A DNA stretch of 14,352 bases from Candidatus Nomurabacteria bacterium CG_4_9_14_0_2_um_filter_32_10 (GCA_002788475.1 PFRK01000016.1:1-14352); one strand, 5' to 3'. Counted from the stretch's first letter, positions 1 through 7,040 are shown. Notes: generated by a model not told the origin, from the sequence alone. Program-made: numbers and translations.

Positions 1-39
1 CGCGGAGCGTGGCAAACCGTTGCAAATTCAGCCCTTTCA

Positions 40-77
40 GCCTCGCCGGCAGGCGAGGCGACCGCACCGCAGGTGCG
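40..77. repeat. Pair of adjacent GC-rich hairpins
   Basis: Two perfect inverted repeats sit side by side. The first has arms GCCTCGCC and GGCGAGGC around a GGCA loop (40-59). The second has arms CGCACC and GGTGCG around GCA (63-77). The stretch is far richer in GC than the rest of the window. No poly-T follows on either strand, so a classical terminator is not supported. GC-rich CGCC-GGC-type hairpins are a plausible dispersed repeat family in this lineage, but that is inference. No gene is supported between position 1 and the tRNA. Confidence 0.5.
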
Positions 78-108
78 TAAAACTTCCGAAAACTCTGAAA
101 TTGTAAAT

Positions 109-200
109 TGGCGGAGCCGGGGAGATTCGAACTCCCGAGGGGTTTTGAAGCCCCTGCGACTTTAGCAAAGTCGTACGTTAGACCGCTCTGACACGGCTCC
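109..200 (-). tRNA. tRNA-Ser (anticodon GCT, reads AGC/AGT)
   Basis: Read on the minus strand, the acceptor GGAGCCG pairs with CGGCTCC. The anticodon stem CGACT/AGTCG encloses the loop TTGCTAA, giving anticodon GCT. A long variable arm (AGGGG...CCCCT) marks a class II tRNA. The T arm is GGGAG-TTCGAAT-CTCCC. The discriminator is G, as expected for serine, and the terminal CCA is encoded (109-111), unlike the other tRNAs in this window. It is divergent to the second serine tRNA at 304-390. A possible extended -10 (TGTTAGAGT) lies about 17 nt upstream. Confidence 0.95.
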
Positions 201-282
201 TTTTGTCTAATTACTCTAACATATCTTTAGTATTTTTCCATTCTCACTACAAAAACTATATTTAGCATTGCAAGCAGCTTTC

Positions 283-291
283 TGTTATACT
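283..291 (+). promoter_or_regulatory. Extended -10 promoter of tRNA-Ser(ACT)-recG
   Basis: TGTTATACT matches the extended -10 consensus TGnTATAAT with one mismatch in the hexamer (286-291). It predicts transcription starting near 298, a few bases before the tRNA body. No convincing -35 box stands 16-18 bp upstream, which extended -10 promoters tolerate. recG has no promoter-like sequence of its own directly upstream, so it probably shares this one. Confidence 0.55.
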
Positions 292-303
292 CTTTTAATA
301 AAA

Positions 304-390
304 GGAGGCGTGACCGAGTGGTTTAAGGTAGCGGTTTACTAAACCGCCGTTCCCTAATCGGAACCGTGAGTTCAAATCTCACCGCCTCCG
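304..390 (+). tRNA. tRNA-Ser with unusual anticodon ACT
   Basis: The acceptor GGAGGCG pairs with CGCCTCC, with discriminator G at 390. The anticodon stem GCGGT/ACCGC encloses the loop TTACTAA, so the anticodon (338-340) reads ACT. The variable arm GTTCC/GGAAC is long (class II), and the T arm is GTGAG-TTCAAAT-CTCAC. The body is a normal serine tRNA, and the loop differs from the usual GCT form only at position 34 (A instead of G). CCA is not encoded: the next bases are CATG, where ATG is the recG start. A34 in the split AGN box is rare, because inosine there could read the arginine codon AGA. A functional ACU tRNA, a degenerating copy and a sequence error are all possible. Confidence 0.88.
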
Positions 391-391
391 C

Positions 392-2566
392 ATGAATCTT
401 GCGGATAGACTTGAAACAAAATTTCGCTTAGATATAAATCAGAAAAAAGCTCTAAACAAGTTAAAACTTTTTTCTGTTACCGATTTACTTTTTCACTTCC
501 CTGTCAGATACAACGACACGAGTGAAGCAAAACAAATCTCAGAATTAATTCCTGGTGAAGTCACAACAGTTTTTGGAAAAGTTTCAAAATTAAAAACTAA
601 AAAAAGTTTCCGTTCTAAAATTCCAATGGCTGAAGGTGAAATAGAAGATTTATCAGGAAAAATAAAAATTACTTGGTTCAACCAAGCTTATCTAGCAAAA
701 ATGCTCCACGATGGGGAAAATGCAAAATTAACTGGTCATGTGACCAAAGGAAAGTATGGCCTATATTTAGCCAATCCAGAATTTGAAAAAACTCCGGATA
801 TAGATTCGCCTGATAGTTTATTTAAGAAAAATGATTCAGAAAACACTGGATTCTCCTACCCTATTTATCACGAGACAAGGGGCATCACTTCCAAATGGTT
901 TTATCATGCTATAGAAAAAATATTGAGAGAAAAAACATTAGATAATATAGGAGATTATATTCCAGAAGATATTTTAAAAAAATATAATCTACCAACACTT
1001 AAAACATCTTTGATATGGATTCATAAACCTAAAAATAAACGTGATGCAGAATCTGCCAGAAAAAGATTCGCATTCGAAGAAGTTTTTTGTATTCAATTAG
1101 AACGTCAACACGATAAATTTGAATATAGAAAAAATAAATCTTTTCAAATCAAAACTGATATAAATCAATTTGTATCTCGTTTTCCTTTCACCCCAACTAA
1201 CTCACAAAAAAAATCAATCGAAACTATTCTCAATGATATGGCAAAAGATTTTCCAATGTCTAGACTCCTCGAAGGTGATGTCGGAAGTGGAAAGACAGCA
1301 GTAGCTGCTACGGCTGCATACGCTGTAATAAAACAAGAGAAGGACTGTCCTTCTCTAAAATCAGGAGAAGGCCAGTCCTTCTCTGGAAATCTACAAGTGG
1401 CTTACATGGCACCTACTGAAATATTAGCAGCTCAACATTTTGAATCTTTTATACAATACTTTAGACATTTACCTATCAATATAGGACTCATCACAGGCTC
1501 TGGTTGTCGTAAATTCCCTTCTAAAGTCAACCCATTAGGTTGGACAGACATATCTCGCACACAACTATTAAAATGGACAGCAGAAGGAACAATACCGATA
1601 TTAATAGGTACACACGCACTTATTCAAAAAACTGTTAAATTTAAAAACTTAGCATTAGTGGTAATAGATGAACAACACCGATTCGGTACTGCCCAAAGAA
1701 GAAAACTTGTACGCAAAGACAACATTGCACCTCACCTACTCTCTATGACAGCCACTCCCATCCCTCGTACACTAGCCCTCACAATTTATGGAGACTTAGA
1801 TTTATCACTCCTTGACGAAATGCCAGCTGGGAGAAAACAAATAATTACAGAAATTATTACACCAAATAAACGTAGCGAAACTTATGAAAAAATAAGAGAG
1901 GAATTAAAAAATGGTAGACAACTTTATGTTATTTGTCCAAGAATAGAAGAACCAGATCCAGAAAAAGAAATGGCTGTTCAAGCTAAATCTGCAATAGCCG
2001 AAGCTAAACGTTTAAAGAAAGAAGTCTTTCAAGAATATAAAATCGGTGTACTTCACTCAAAAATGAGTAAAGAAAAAAAAGAAAAAACTATGAAAGATTT
2101 TACTGAAAATAAAATTCATATATTATGTGCAACGTCTGTTATAGAAGTTGGGGTAAATGTACCAAATGCTACTATTATAATTATCGAAGGAGCAGAAAGA
2201 TTTGGATTAGCTCAATTACACCAGCTTCGTGGACGAGTAATTAGAAGTAATTATCAAGCATATTGTTATGTCTTCGCAGATGCAAAATCAGATAAAACTA
2301 TTCAAAGACTAAAAGCGTTAAAAACTGCAAAAAATGGTTTTGAATTAGCAGAGTTAGATTTATCACTCCGTGGTTCTGGTGAACTCGGAGGTACAAAACA
2401 ATGGGGCATTTCTGACCTTGGAATGGAAGCCATAAAAAATTTAAAAATGGTAGAAGCTGCTCGCACTGAAGCCATTCACCTAATTTCCGAAGACCCCGAA
2501 CTTTCAAAATACCCTTTCTTAAAGAACAAGGTAAAAGAGAAGGTAAAAGAGTTCCACTTCGAATAA
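392..2566 (+). CDS. recG: ATP-dependent DNA helicase RecG
   Basis: Superfamily 2 translocase that remodels stalled replication forks and Holliday junctions. Residues 1-190 form the wedge/OB region, including LLFHFPVRYND near 33-43. The helicase core follows: Walker A GDVGSGKT (295-302), DEQH box (426-429), SMTATPIPRT (451-460), and motif VI QLRGRVIRS (611-619). The length (724 aa) is slightly above the usual 680-700. The excess is mostly an in-frame insertion at about residues 316-331 between Walker A and MAPTEILAAQH, encoded by a palindromic DNA element. Motif VI carries Ile617 where the family normally has Gly (GRVGR). The ATG begins 2 nt after the tRNA-Ser body, so no Shine-Dalgarno is possible outside the tRNA. 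It is probably co-transcribed with the tRNA and freed by tRNA 3' processing. The next in-frame Met is far inside the wedge domain, so this start is favoured. The family assignment is firm. Confidence 0.97.
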   Translation: MNLADRLETKFRLDINQKKALNKLKLFSVTDLLFHFPVRYNDTSEAKQISELIPGEVTTVFGKVSKLKTKKSFRSKIPMAEGEIEDLSGKIKITWFNQAYLAKMLHDGENAKLTGHVTKGKYGLYLANPEFEKTPDIDSPDSLFKKNDSENTGFSYPIYHETRGITSKWFYHAIEKILREKTLDNIGDYIPEDILKKYNLPTLKTSLIWIHKPKNKRDAESARKRFAFEEVFCIQLERQHDKFEYRKNKSFQIKTDINQFVSRFPFTPTNSQKKSIETILNDMAKDFPMSRLLEGDVGSGKTAVAATAAYAVIKQEKDCPSLKSGEGQSFSGNLQVAYMAPTEILAAQHFESFIQYFRHLPINIGLITGSGCRKFPSKVNPLGWTDISRTQLLKWTAEGTIPILIGTHALIQKTVKFKNLALVVIDEQHRFGTAQRRKLVRKDNIAPHLLSMTATPIPRTLALTIYGDLDLSLLDEMPAGRKQIITEIITPNKRSETYEKIREELKNGRQLYVICPRIEEPDPEKEMAVQAKSAIAEAKRLKKEVFQEYKIGVLHSKMSKEKKEKTMKDFTENKIHILCATSVIEVGVNVPNATIIIIEGAERFGLAQLHQLRGRVIRSNYQAYCYVFADAKSDKTIQRLKALKTAKNGFELAELDLSLRGSGELGGTKQWGISDLGMEAIKNLKMVEAARTEAIHLISEDPELSKYPFLKNKVKEKVKEFHFE
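1337..1384. repeat. Palindromic element inserted in frame in recG
   Basis: The outer arms AGAGAAGGACTG (1337-1348) and CAGTCCTTCTCT (1373-1384) are perfect 12-bp inverted repeats. Inside them, CCTTCTC and GAGAAGG pair again, leaving a short loop containing AAAATC. The whole 48-bp unit can therefore fold as one long hairpin with a single mismatch. Its length is exactly 16 codons, and it matches an insertion in RecG relative to the family (after AVIKQ, before LQVAYMAPTE). A related hairpin with the same AAAATC loop and GAAGGCCAG arm lies at 7598-7642, which suggests a dispersed family. The family name is unknown to me. Confidence 0.8.
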
Positions 2567-2582
2567 AATTTTATTTTGCTTG

Positions 2583-2613
2583 CCCCGTAGTTAGCTTTGC
2601 TGTACTACTGGGG
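2583..2613 (+). terminator. Hairpin terminator after recG
   Basis: CCCC-GTAGT-tAGC pairs with GCT-gt-ACTAC-t-GGGG around a TTT loop, giving about 12 bp with small bulges. It is followed by AATAAAAAAATTATTTTTT, which holds an interrupted T tract in the recG direction. It lies between the convergent recG and Pif1-like genes. On the minus strand the hairpin is followed by A-rich sequence, so terminator activity is better supported for recG than for the opposing gene. Confidence 0.5.
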
Positions 2614-2623
2614 AATAAAAAAA

Positions 2624-3994
2624 TTATTTTTTATCTTTCCATTTTCCGCCTAAAGCAAGAACAAAATTTTTATGCATTTTTTTTATTTTCTCTGTACTAA
2701 TTGCACCAAAAGTTTTTTGTGCATTTTCTGATTCTTTTTTAAAAAAACTATCCTGTTTCAAAATTTGTGGATGAACTTTAAGCGCATGTTCGTTGCACCC
2801 TAAAAGATATAGCCCATCAAGCCTCCTCACACGTGAAAGCGCAACATAGCCCTGACCATATTCAAAAACAGATGATAGATCCATCACCGCGGCATCCATA
2901 CTCATTCCCTGACTTTTATGCACAGTCATTGCCCAAGCTAAGCGGAGAGGAATTTGAGTAATCTTCGCCTTAATCTTGCCATTTTCCTCAATCGTCCAAT
3001 CCATTGGAGTAATTACTATATTTCTCCCATTTTTAGTCTTAATAATTGGATGTTTAGAAAAAGACTCAAAATCTACCACTATACCAAGTGTTCCATTTAC
3101 AAAATGCTCTTTTTGATTATTTTTAGTACACATCACAACCGCACCTTTCTTCAAAACTAAAACTTCCGGAGACAAACACCCTTTCTTGAGAGCGGTGATA
3201 AGAGGAAGCGAACCATTCGATTCCATATTAAATTTAACATTTTCTCCCTCTATTTTTAAAAGCATTCCATCGTTCACTTTATCAACATCTAAATTATATG
3301 AAAAAATTTTTGTAATATTTTCTGGAAATTTATTATCTATAACATAACGTGATTTAATTTTATCTCGATGTTCGTCTAACACAGTATCGTGACGAATAGC
3401 TAATAAAAGTTCTAAAAAACTCGCATCATCCTGACGATATTGTTCACTGATATAACACACTACTAAAGACAAATGTTTCCAAACACTAGATTCATAAGCA
3501 AAACGTCCTTGTTTTTCTTCCAATAAACTTTCTTGTTTTTGCTCCATATTATTTCTTTCAATAGGTGGAAGTTGAAAAAAATCTCCAACTAATATAACTT
3601 GGATACCTCCAAATGGCTCACTATTTTGTCTTATTTCTCGACATACAGAATCTACCATAGAAAGTGTTTCTGCTCGAAGCATAGAAATTTCATCAATTAT
3701 TAAAATTTTTGTTTTACGTACTCGACGACATATATATTCGCTAGTCGCGATTCTATCTAAATCATACTTATTTAAAGTTTTTTTAATTCCAATACCACTC
3801 CAAGAATGTATCGTCATCCCATTAATATGTGTCGCAGCAATACCAGTACTCGCAGTTATAGCATGATTTATTTCGTGTTTGCGTAAATAATCTACATATT
3901 TATTTATGGTGTAAGTTTTCCCTGAGCCGGGTTCGCCAGTAAGAAAAACATTCGCGCCGGTTTTCATTATCCTAAGCGCTTCATCTTGGGTCAT
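2624..3994 (-). CDS. Pif1-like DNA helicase (SF1B, AAA-type ATPase)
   Basis: Cytoplasmic 5'-3' DNA helicase of the Pif1/RecD2 group, a family that unwinds difficult structures and helps replication past obstacles. Visible motifs are Walker A GEPGSGKT (20-27), motif Ia TASTGIAA (48-55), Walker B IDEISML (100-106), motif III GDFFQLPP (137-144), QYRQ (185-188) and the UvrD-like C-terminal motifs TVHKSQGMS (357-365) and GYVALSRVRRLDGL (382-395). The last two are the classic Pif1 signature. The length of 456 aa is compact: there is no long N-terminal extension, and only about 50 residues of basic tail follow the core. The ATG is preceded by TATAAT with 6 nt between, so the mRNA is predicted to be leaderless. 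It is downstream of tRNA-Ile and convergent with recG. Confidence 0.93.
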   Translation of the reverse strand: MTQDEALRIMKTGANVFLTGEPGSGKTYTINKYVDYLRKHEINHAITASTGIAATHINGMTIHSWSGIGIKKTLNKYDLDRIATSEYICRRVRKTKILIIDEISMLRAETLSMVDSVCREIRQNSEPFGGIQVILVGDFFQLPPIERNNMEQKQESLLEEKQGRFAYESSVWKHLSLVVCYISEQYRQDDASFLELLLAIRHDTVLDEHRDKIKSRYVIDNKFPENITKIFSYNLDVDKVNDGMLLKIEGENVKFNMESNGSLPLITALKKGCLSPEVLVLKKGAVVMCTKNNQKEHFVNGTLGIVVDFESFSKHPIIKTKNGRNIVITPMDWTIEENGKIKAKITQIPLRLAWAMTVHKSQGMSMDAAVMDLSSVFEYGQGYVALSRVRRLDGLYLLGCNEHALKVHPQILKQDSFFKKESENAQKTFGAISTEKIKKMHKNFVLALGGKWKDKK

Positions 3995-4000
3995 TGAATG

Positions 4001-4006
4001 ATTATA
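4001..4006 (-). promoter_or_regulatory. -10 box of Pif1-like gene, leaderless start
   Basis: On the minus strand a perfect TATAAT is followed by CATTCA and then the ATG at 3994. Transcription normally starts about 7 nt after the -10 hexamer, so the start codon would be the 5' end of the mRNA. No good -35 is seen 17 bp upstream, and no Shine-Dalgarno precedes the ATG. Confidence 0.6.
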
Positions 4007-4036
4007 ATATAAACTTTCTAGTTTTTAAAATTTTTG

Positions 4037-4110
4037 TCCGTCCTCTAGGATTCGAACCTAGGACCCCAGAGGTATAAGCTCTGTGCTCTAACCAGCTGAG
4101 CTAAGGACGG
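4037..4110 (-). tRNA. tRNA-Ile with anticodon TAT (reads AUA)
   Basis: Read on the minus strand, the acceptor CCGTCCT pairs with AGGACGG, with discriminator A. The D arm is TAGCTCAGCTGGTTAGAGCA. The anticodon stem CAGAG/CTCTG encloses the loop CTTATAC, giving anticodon TAT. The T arm is CCTAG-GTTCGAAT-CCTAG. CCA is not encoded. Most bacteria read AUA with a CAU-anticodon tRNA modified to lysidine by TilS. A genuine UAU tRNA is the known alternative in a few bacteria such as Mycoplasma mobile. It lies between ftsH and the Pif1-like gene on the same strand. A TATAAA-like -10 (reverse complement near 4120) could serve it. Confidence 0.93.
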
Positions 4111-4156
4111 TTAGGTATTTTTATACTACAAAATTAAATAACTTTTCGCAAAGAAA

Positions 4157-6079
4157 CTAGCTTTTTATTTCTAACTTCGCTTCGTCTCGTTTTTTTGGTA
4201 TTATTCCGTTTGCAATAATTATCTTATCATATTCATCTTGCTCTAATGTTTCAACCTCAATAAGTTTATTCGCTATAGCATCAAGTACTTTTTTATGTTC
4301 AGTCAAAACCTTCTCAGCTGATTTTATTCCATCATCTATAATTCTCCTAACTTCCGAATCTACCTTCGTGGAAACTGTTTCAGAATATCCATCTTCTCTA
4401 GTTTCCCCCCAAGCCAATTTACCCCCGTCACTTCCCAAGGTGACAGGTCCTATCAAATCTGACATTCCCCATCTAGTCACCATTGCCCGAGCTAAGTTTG
4501 TAGCTACTTGTAAATCACTAGATGGCCCCGTAGTAATATCATCGAAAACCATTTTCTCTGCTACGTATCCACCGAGAGACATAGCAATATCATCTATAAA
4601 TTCTTTCTTAGACTGAAGTCTTCTTTCCTCAAGAGGTAATTTCAAAGTATATCCTCCAGCATTTCCTCGAGCAATAATAGAAACTTTATGCACCGGATCA
4701 GCATTAGGTAAAACAGAAGCGACTAGAGCATGCCCTGCCTCATGATAAGCAGTAATTTCTTTTTCCTTTTTAGAAAGCAAATGACTTTTCCTTTCAGGTC
4801 CAAGCATAACTTTCTCAATAGCTCGAATCAAGTCAAATTGAAAAACTTTTTTACGATTCTCTCGTGCCGCAAGTATCGCTCCTTCATTCATTAGCGAATA
4901 CAAATCTGCACCAGAGAATCCAGGTGTGCGTTCAGCAATCAATTTCAAATTAATATCCTCAGCTAAAGGTTTCAATAATGAATGAATTTTTAAAATTTCT
5001 TCACGGTCAATACGGTCTGGTAAATCAAGAAGTACTTTTCTATCAAAACGTCCTGGACGAATAAGAGCAGGGTCAAGCACATCTGGTCTATTGGTAGCTG
5101 CCATCACAATCACTTTTTCATTAGGTTCAAAACCATCCATTTCAACAAGTATTTGATTTAATGTTTGTTCACGTTCATCATTTCCACCACCGAAACCCCC
5201 TCCACGAGTTCGTCCGATTGCATCTATCTCATCCATAAATATAATAGCCGGTGCGGCTTTTTTGGCCATTTTAAATAAGTCACGAACACGAGAAGCACCA
5301 ACCCCAACAAACATTTCTACGAATTCACTACCAGATAAATGAAAAAACGGCACACTTGCTTCCCCTGCCACAGCTCTGGCAAGCAATGTCTTACCTGTCC
5401 CCGGAGCACCTGTTAAAATCACTCCTTTAGGAATTCTTGCTCCAATATCTAAAAACTTTTTAGGATTTTTCAAAAAATCTACAATCTCTTTCAATTCTTC
5501 TTTGGCTTCTTTACATCCTGCTACATCTTTAAATGTCACTTTATTATTTTTATCATTTGGGTCAGTAATACGAGCCTTAGATTGTCCAAAAGAAAATGCT
5601 TGCATCCCTGCACCTTTAACTTGTCGTGACAAATACCAAAAGAAAAATAAAATAAAAATAATTGGAATAAGAAAAGGTAGTAAATTCATCAGCCAATATC
5701 CAAATCCACTTTCATTTTTAACTTCTATGTTTACTCCAGCTAAAGCTTCTGACTTCACTCCATAATTAAAAAGAGTTTGTGAAAGAGAAGATTCAATTTC
5801 TTTCTTAGAAGTTTTTATTTCATCATTTTTATACGTAATCGTAAGTTTTTCTCCTTCAACTAAAATATTTTTAACTTCTAAAGCTATAACACTCTTTGCT
5901 AAATCAGAAACAGGAATTTCTGGAATATTTTTAGGAGTACCAGATATCACCAAATAGAGTGCCGTAATAATCATAAAAATCAAAACTGCCCCAATAATAT
6001 TACCAGAAAACTTAGGGTTTTCTTTCCCCTTTTTTCCCTTATTTTTTAGGTTTTTTTGATTCAAAAAATTAAAATCCAT
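4157..6079 (-). CDS. ftsH: ATP-dependent zinc metalloprotease FtsH
   Basis: Membrane-anchored AAA+ protease that extracts and degrades damaged or short-lived membrane and cytosolic proteins as a hexamer. Numbered from the ATG at 6079 (640 aa): TM helix 1 is about 26-47 and is followed by a small extracytoplasmic domain. TM helix 2 is about 128-151. The AAA module has Walker A GAPGTGKT (224-231), Walker B FMDEID (281-286), and the second region of homology with AATNRPDVLDPALIRPGRFDR. The zinc site is HEAGH (446-450), with a likely third ligand Asp522 in SDLQVATNLAR. Walker A has GAPG where GPPG is usual. A TTG start 27 nt upstream is possible but would precede the predicted transcription start, so the ATG is preferred. 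The C-terminal tail is short. It is transcribed alone from a promoter just behind the response-regulator terminator. Confidence 0.97.
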   Translation of the reverse strand: MDFNFLNQKNLKNKGKKGKENPKFSGNIIGAVLIFMIITALYLVISGTPKNIPEIPVSDLAKSVIALEVKNILVEGEKLTITYKNDEIKTSKKEIESSLSQTLFNYGVKSEALAGVNIEVKNESGFGYWLMNLLPFLIPIIFILFFFWYLSRQVKGAGMQAFSFGQSKARITDPNDKNNKVTFKDVAGCKEAKEELKEIVDFLKNPKKFLDIGARIPKGVILTGAPGTGKTLLARAVAGEASVPFFHLSGSEFVEMFVGVGASRVRDLFKMAKKAAPAIIFMDEIDAIGRTRGGGFGGGNDEREQTLNQILVEMDGFEPNEKVIVMAATNRPDVLDPALIRPGRFDRKVLLDLPDRIDREEILKIHSLLKPLAEDINLKLIAERTPGFSGADLYSLMNEGAILAARENRKKVFQFDLIRAIEKVMLGPERKSHLLSKKEKEITAYHEAGHALVASVLPNADPVHKVSIIARGNAGGYTLKLPLEERRLQSKKEFIDDIAMSLGGYVAEKMVFDDITTGPSSDLQVATNLARAMVTRWGMSDLIGPVTLGSDGGKLAWGETREDGYSETVSTKVDSEVRRIIDDGIKSAEKVLTEHKKVLDAIANKLIEVETLEQDEYDKIIIANGIIPKKRDEAKLEIKS

Positions 6080-6085
6080 ATGAAG

Positions 6086-6094
6086 ATAATAGCA
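6086..6094 (-). promoter_or_regulatory. ftsH: Extended -10 promoter of ftsH, leaderless start
   Basis: On the minus strand TG-C-TATTAT is followed by CTTCAT and the ftsH ATG at 6079. The extended -10 has one mismatch to TATAAT. The 6-nt gap puts the transcription start on or next to the start codon. No Shine-Dalgarno sequence is present. Confidence 0.65.
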
Positions 6095-6104
6095 CAAAAA
6101 ATGC

Positions 6105-6134
6105 AAAAATAAAACCGGTACAATATTGTACCGG
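6105..6134 (-). terminator. Rho-independent terminator of the response regulator
   Basis: CCGGTACAATATTGTACCGG (6115-6134) is a perfect 20-bp palindrome. On the minus strand it is followed by TTTTATTTTT, giving a stable GC-closed hairpin plus T tract just after the response-regulator stop. It also separates that gene from the ftsH promoter about 20 bp further on. Confidence 0.85.
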
Positions 6135-6148
6135 ACTAAGAATAGTTG

Positions 6149-6526
6149 CTATAAATAAGATTTCATCTTTTCTATAAAATATTTTAGATCATTAAAAGGC
6201 TTTGCTATAAAATCCGTTGCACCAACCGCAAGAGATTCTTCTTTAGATCTTCTTGTAACAGTTGCTGTTACCACTAGGATTGGCACATTTTTATAAGAAT
6301 CTAAAGAACGAATTTTTTTTATTAATTCAAAACCACCAATAGGATGTACCATTAACTCTGTTAAAATTAAACTAAACTGTTCATTTTTAATTTTATCAAG
6401 TGCTTCAAAACCATTACTAGTACTAGTAAAGACCAAGTCAACTATACACATCTTTTTAAAAAGACGTGTCATAAAAAGAATGGAATACTCATCCTTATCT
6501 ACCAATAATACTCTTACTTTTTTCAT
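6149..6526 (-). CDS. Stand-alone receiver-domain protein (CheY-like) with Glu at the phosphosite
   Basis: A 125-aa single receiver domain with no output domain. The beta1 acidic site is seen as VDKDEY (9-14) rather than the usual VDDxP. The switch Thr lies in VVTAT (85-89), and the conserved Lys is in AKPF (108-111). At the position of the phosphoacceptor Asp (beta3, typically LLxDxxMP), this protein reads LILTELMVHP, so residue 57 is Glu (codon GAG). Asp-to-Glu at this site often mimics phosphorylation, so the protein may be constitutively active or work without phosphorylation. That is inference. The start has a plausible Shine-Dalgarno (AAGGA, about 9 nt before the ATG), one of the few in this window. 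No histidine kinase is nearby. It ends at a clear terminator. Confidence 0.88.
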   Translation of the reverse strand: MKKVRVLLVDKDEYSILFMTRLFKKMCIVDLVFTSTSNGFEALDKIKNEQFSLILTELMVHPIGGFELIKKIRSLDSYKNVPILVVTATVTRRSKEESLAVGATDFIAKPFNDLKYFIEKMKSYL

Positions 6527-6635
6527 TAACTTATTCCTTTTCTTTATTTAAAAAAATAATTACAAAAAAACTAAATTTATACAAGAATACCACAATAAAA
6601 AATAAAAACAAATATTCTTATAATATCCTTTCTAG

Positions 6636-7035
6636 TGGAGATGGGGGAAATCGAATCCCCGTGCAGAAGGTTTTTGTAAAAAAGTCTACATGTGTGGTAC
6701 GTTTTTTGTTTTAAATTAAAAAATTCTTAAACGAACAAAATATTTTTTAATCGATTCCCTTTAATTTTCTAAGAAAGTCGAGACCCACTTTCCCCTATCC
6801 CGATAATATTATGCCTAACTCTCATATATCGGAAGTCTATGAGAAAGACACAAGCTTACGCCGAAGCGGAAACTTGAGCGAAAGCAAAGTCATTCATACT
6901 GAAGTATGGAGAGACTGAAGCAATCACTTTGGAAGTCAATTTTGCAATTAACATTTGAACGAATTTTAACGAGATTACGTCCATTCTCGACATGCATCTT
7001 TACAAATAGACCTACTGTCTATGCCTTGCATCCCC
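6636..7035 (-). ncRNA. ssrA: Transfer-messenger RNA (tmRNA)
   Basis: Rescues stalled ribosomes together with SmpB. The 5' GGGGATG (7035 downward) pairs with 3' CATCTCC (6637-6643), with discriminator A at 6636; CCA is not encoded. The T arm GGGGA-TTCGATT-TCCCC and the 5' block GATGCATGTCGAG are typical. By position relative to E. coli tmRNA, the resume codon is GCA at 6945-6943. The reading frame then runs 29 codons and ends in NDFAFAQVSASA before TAA (6858-6856), with the stop region inside a GCTT-CGC/GCG-AAGC helix as expected for helix 5. The tag start AKLTSKV is inferred. The C-terminus ASA differs from the common ALAA. It lies directly downstream of smpB on the same strand. No strong terminator follows, only an AT-only hairpin and T-rich DNA near 6595-6630. 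Confidence 0.93.
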
Positions 7036-7040
7036 ATAAA

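Noticed and set aside
1..165. Open frame from the left edge through the hairpins into the tRNA (reads NWRSRGDSNSR near its end)
   Set aside because: It has no start codon in the window, uses GC hairpin repeats as codons and continues through tRNA-Ser(GCT) on the other strand. This is the common spurious translation of a tRNA.
4368..4616. ORF opposite ftsH (82 aa), and similar ORFs opposite recG, the Pif1-like gene, the phosphohexomutase, the SLOG gene and ndk
   Set aside because: They are antisense shadows of well-conserved genes, with no family resemblance, promoter or start signal.
6080..6106. TTG start for FtsH nine codons upstream of the ATG
   Set aside because: The extended -10 TGCTATTAT lies inside this extension, so the codons would not be transcribed. 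The added residues are not typical of FtsH.
6595..6630. Terminator after tmRNA
   Set aside because: Only a 5-bp A-T stem precedes T-rich DNA, too weak to list as a feature.
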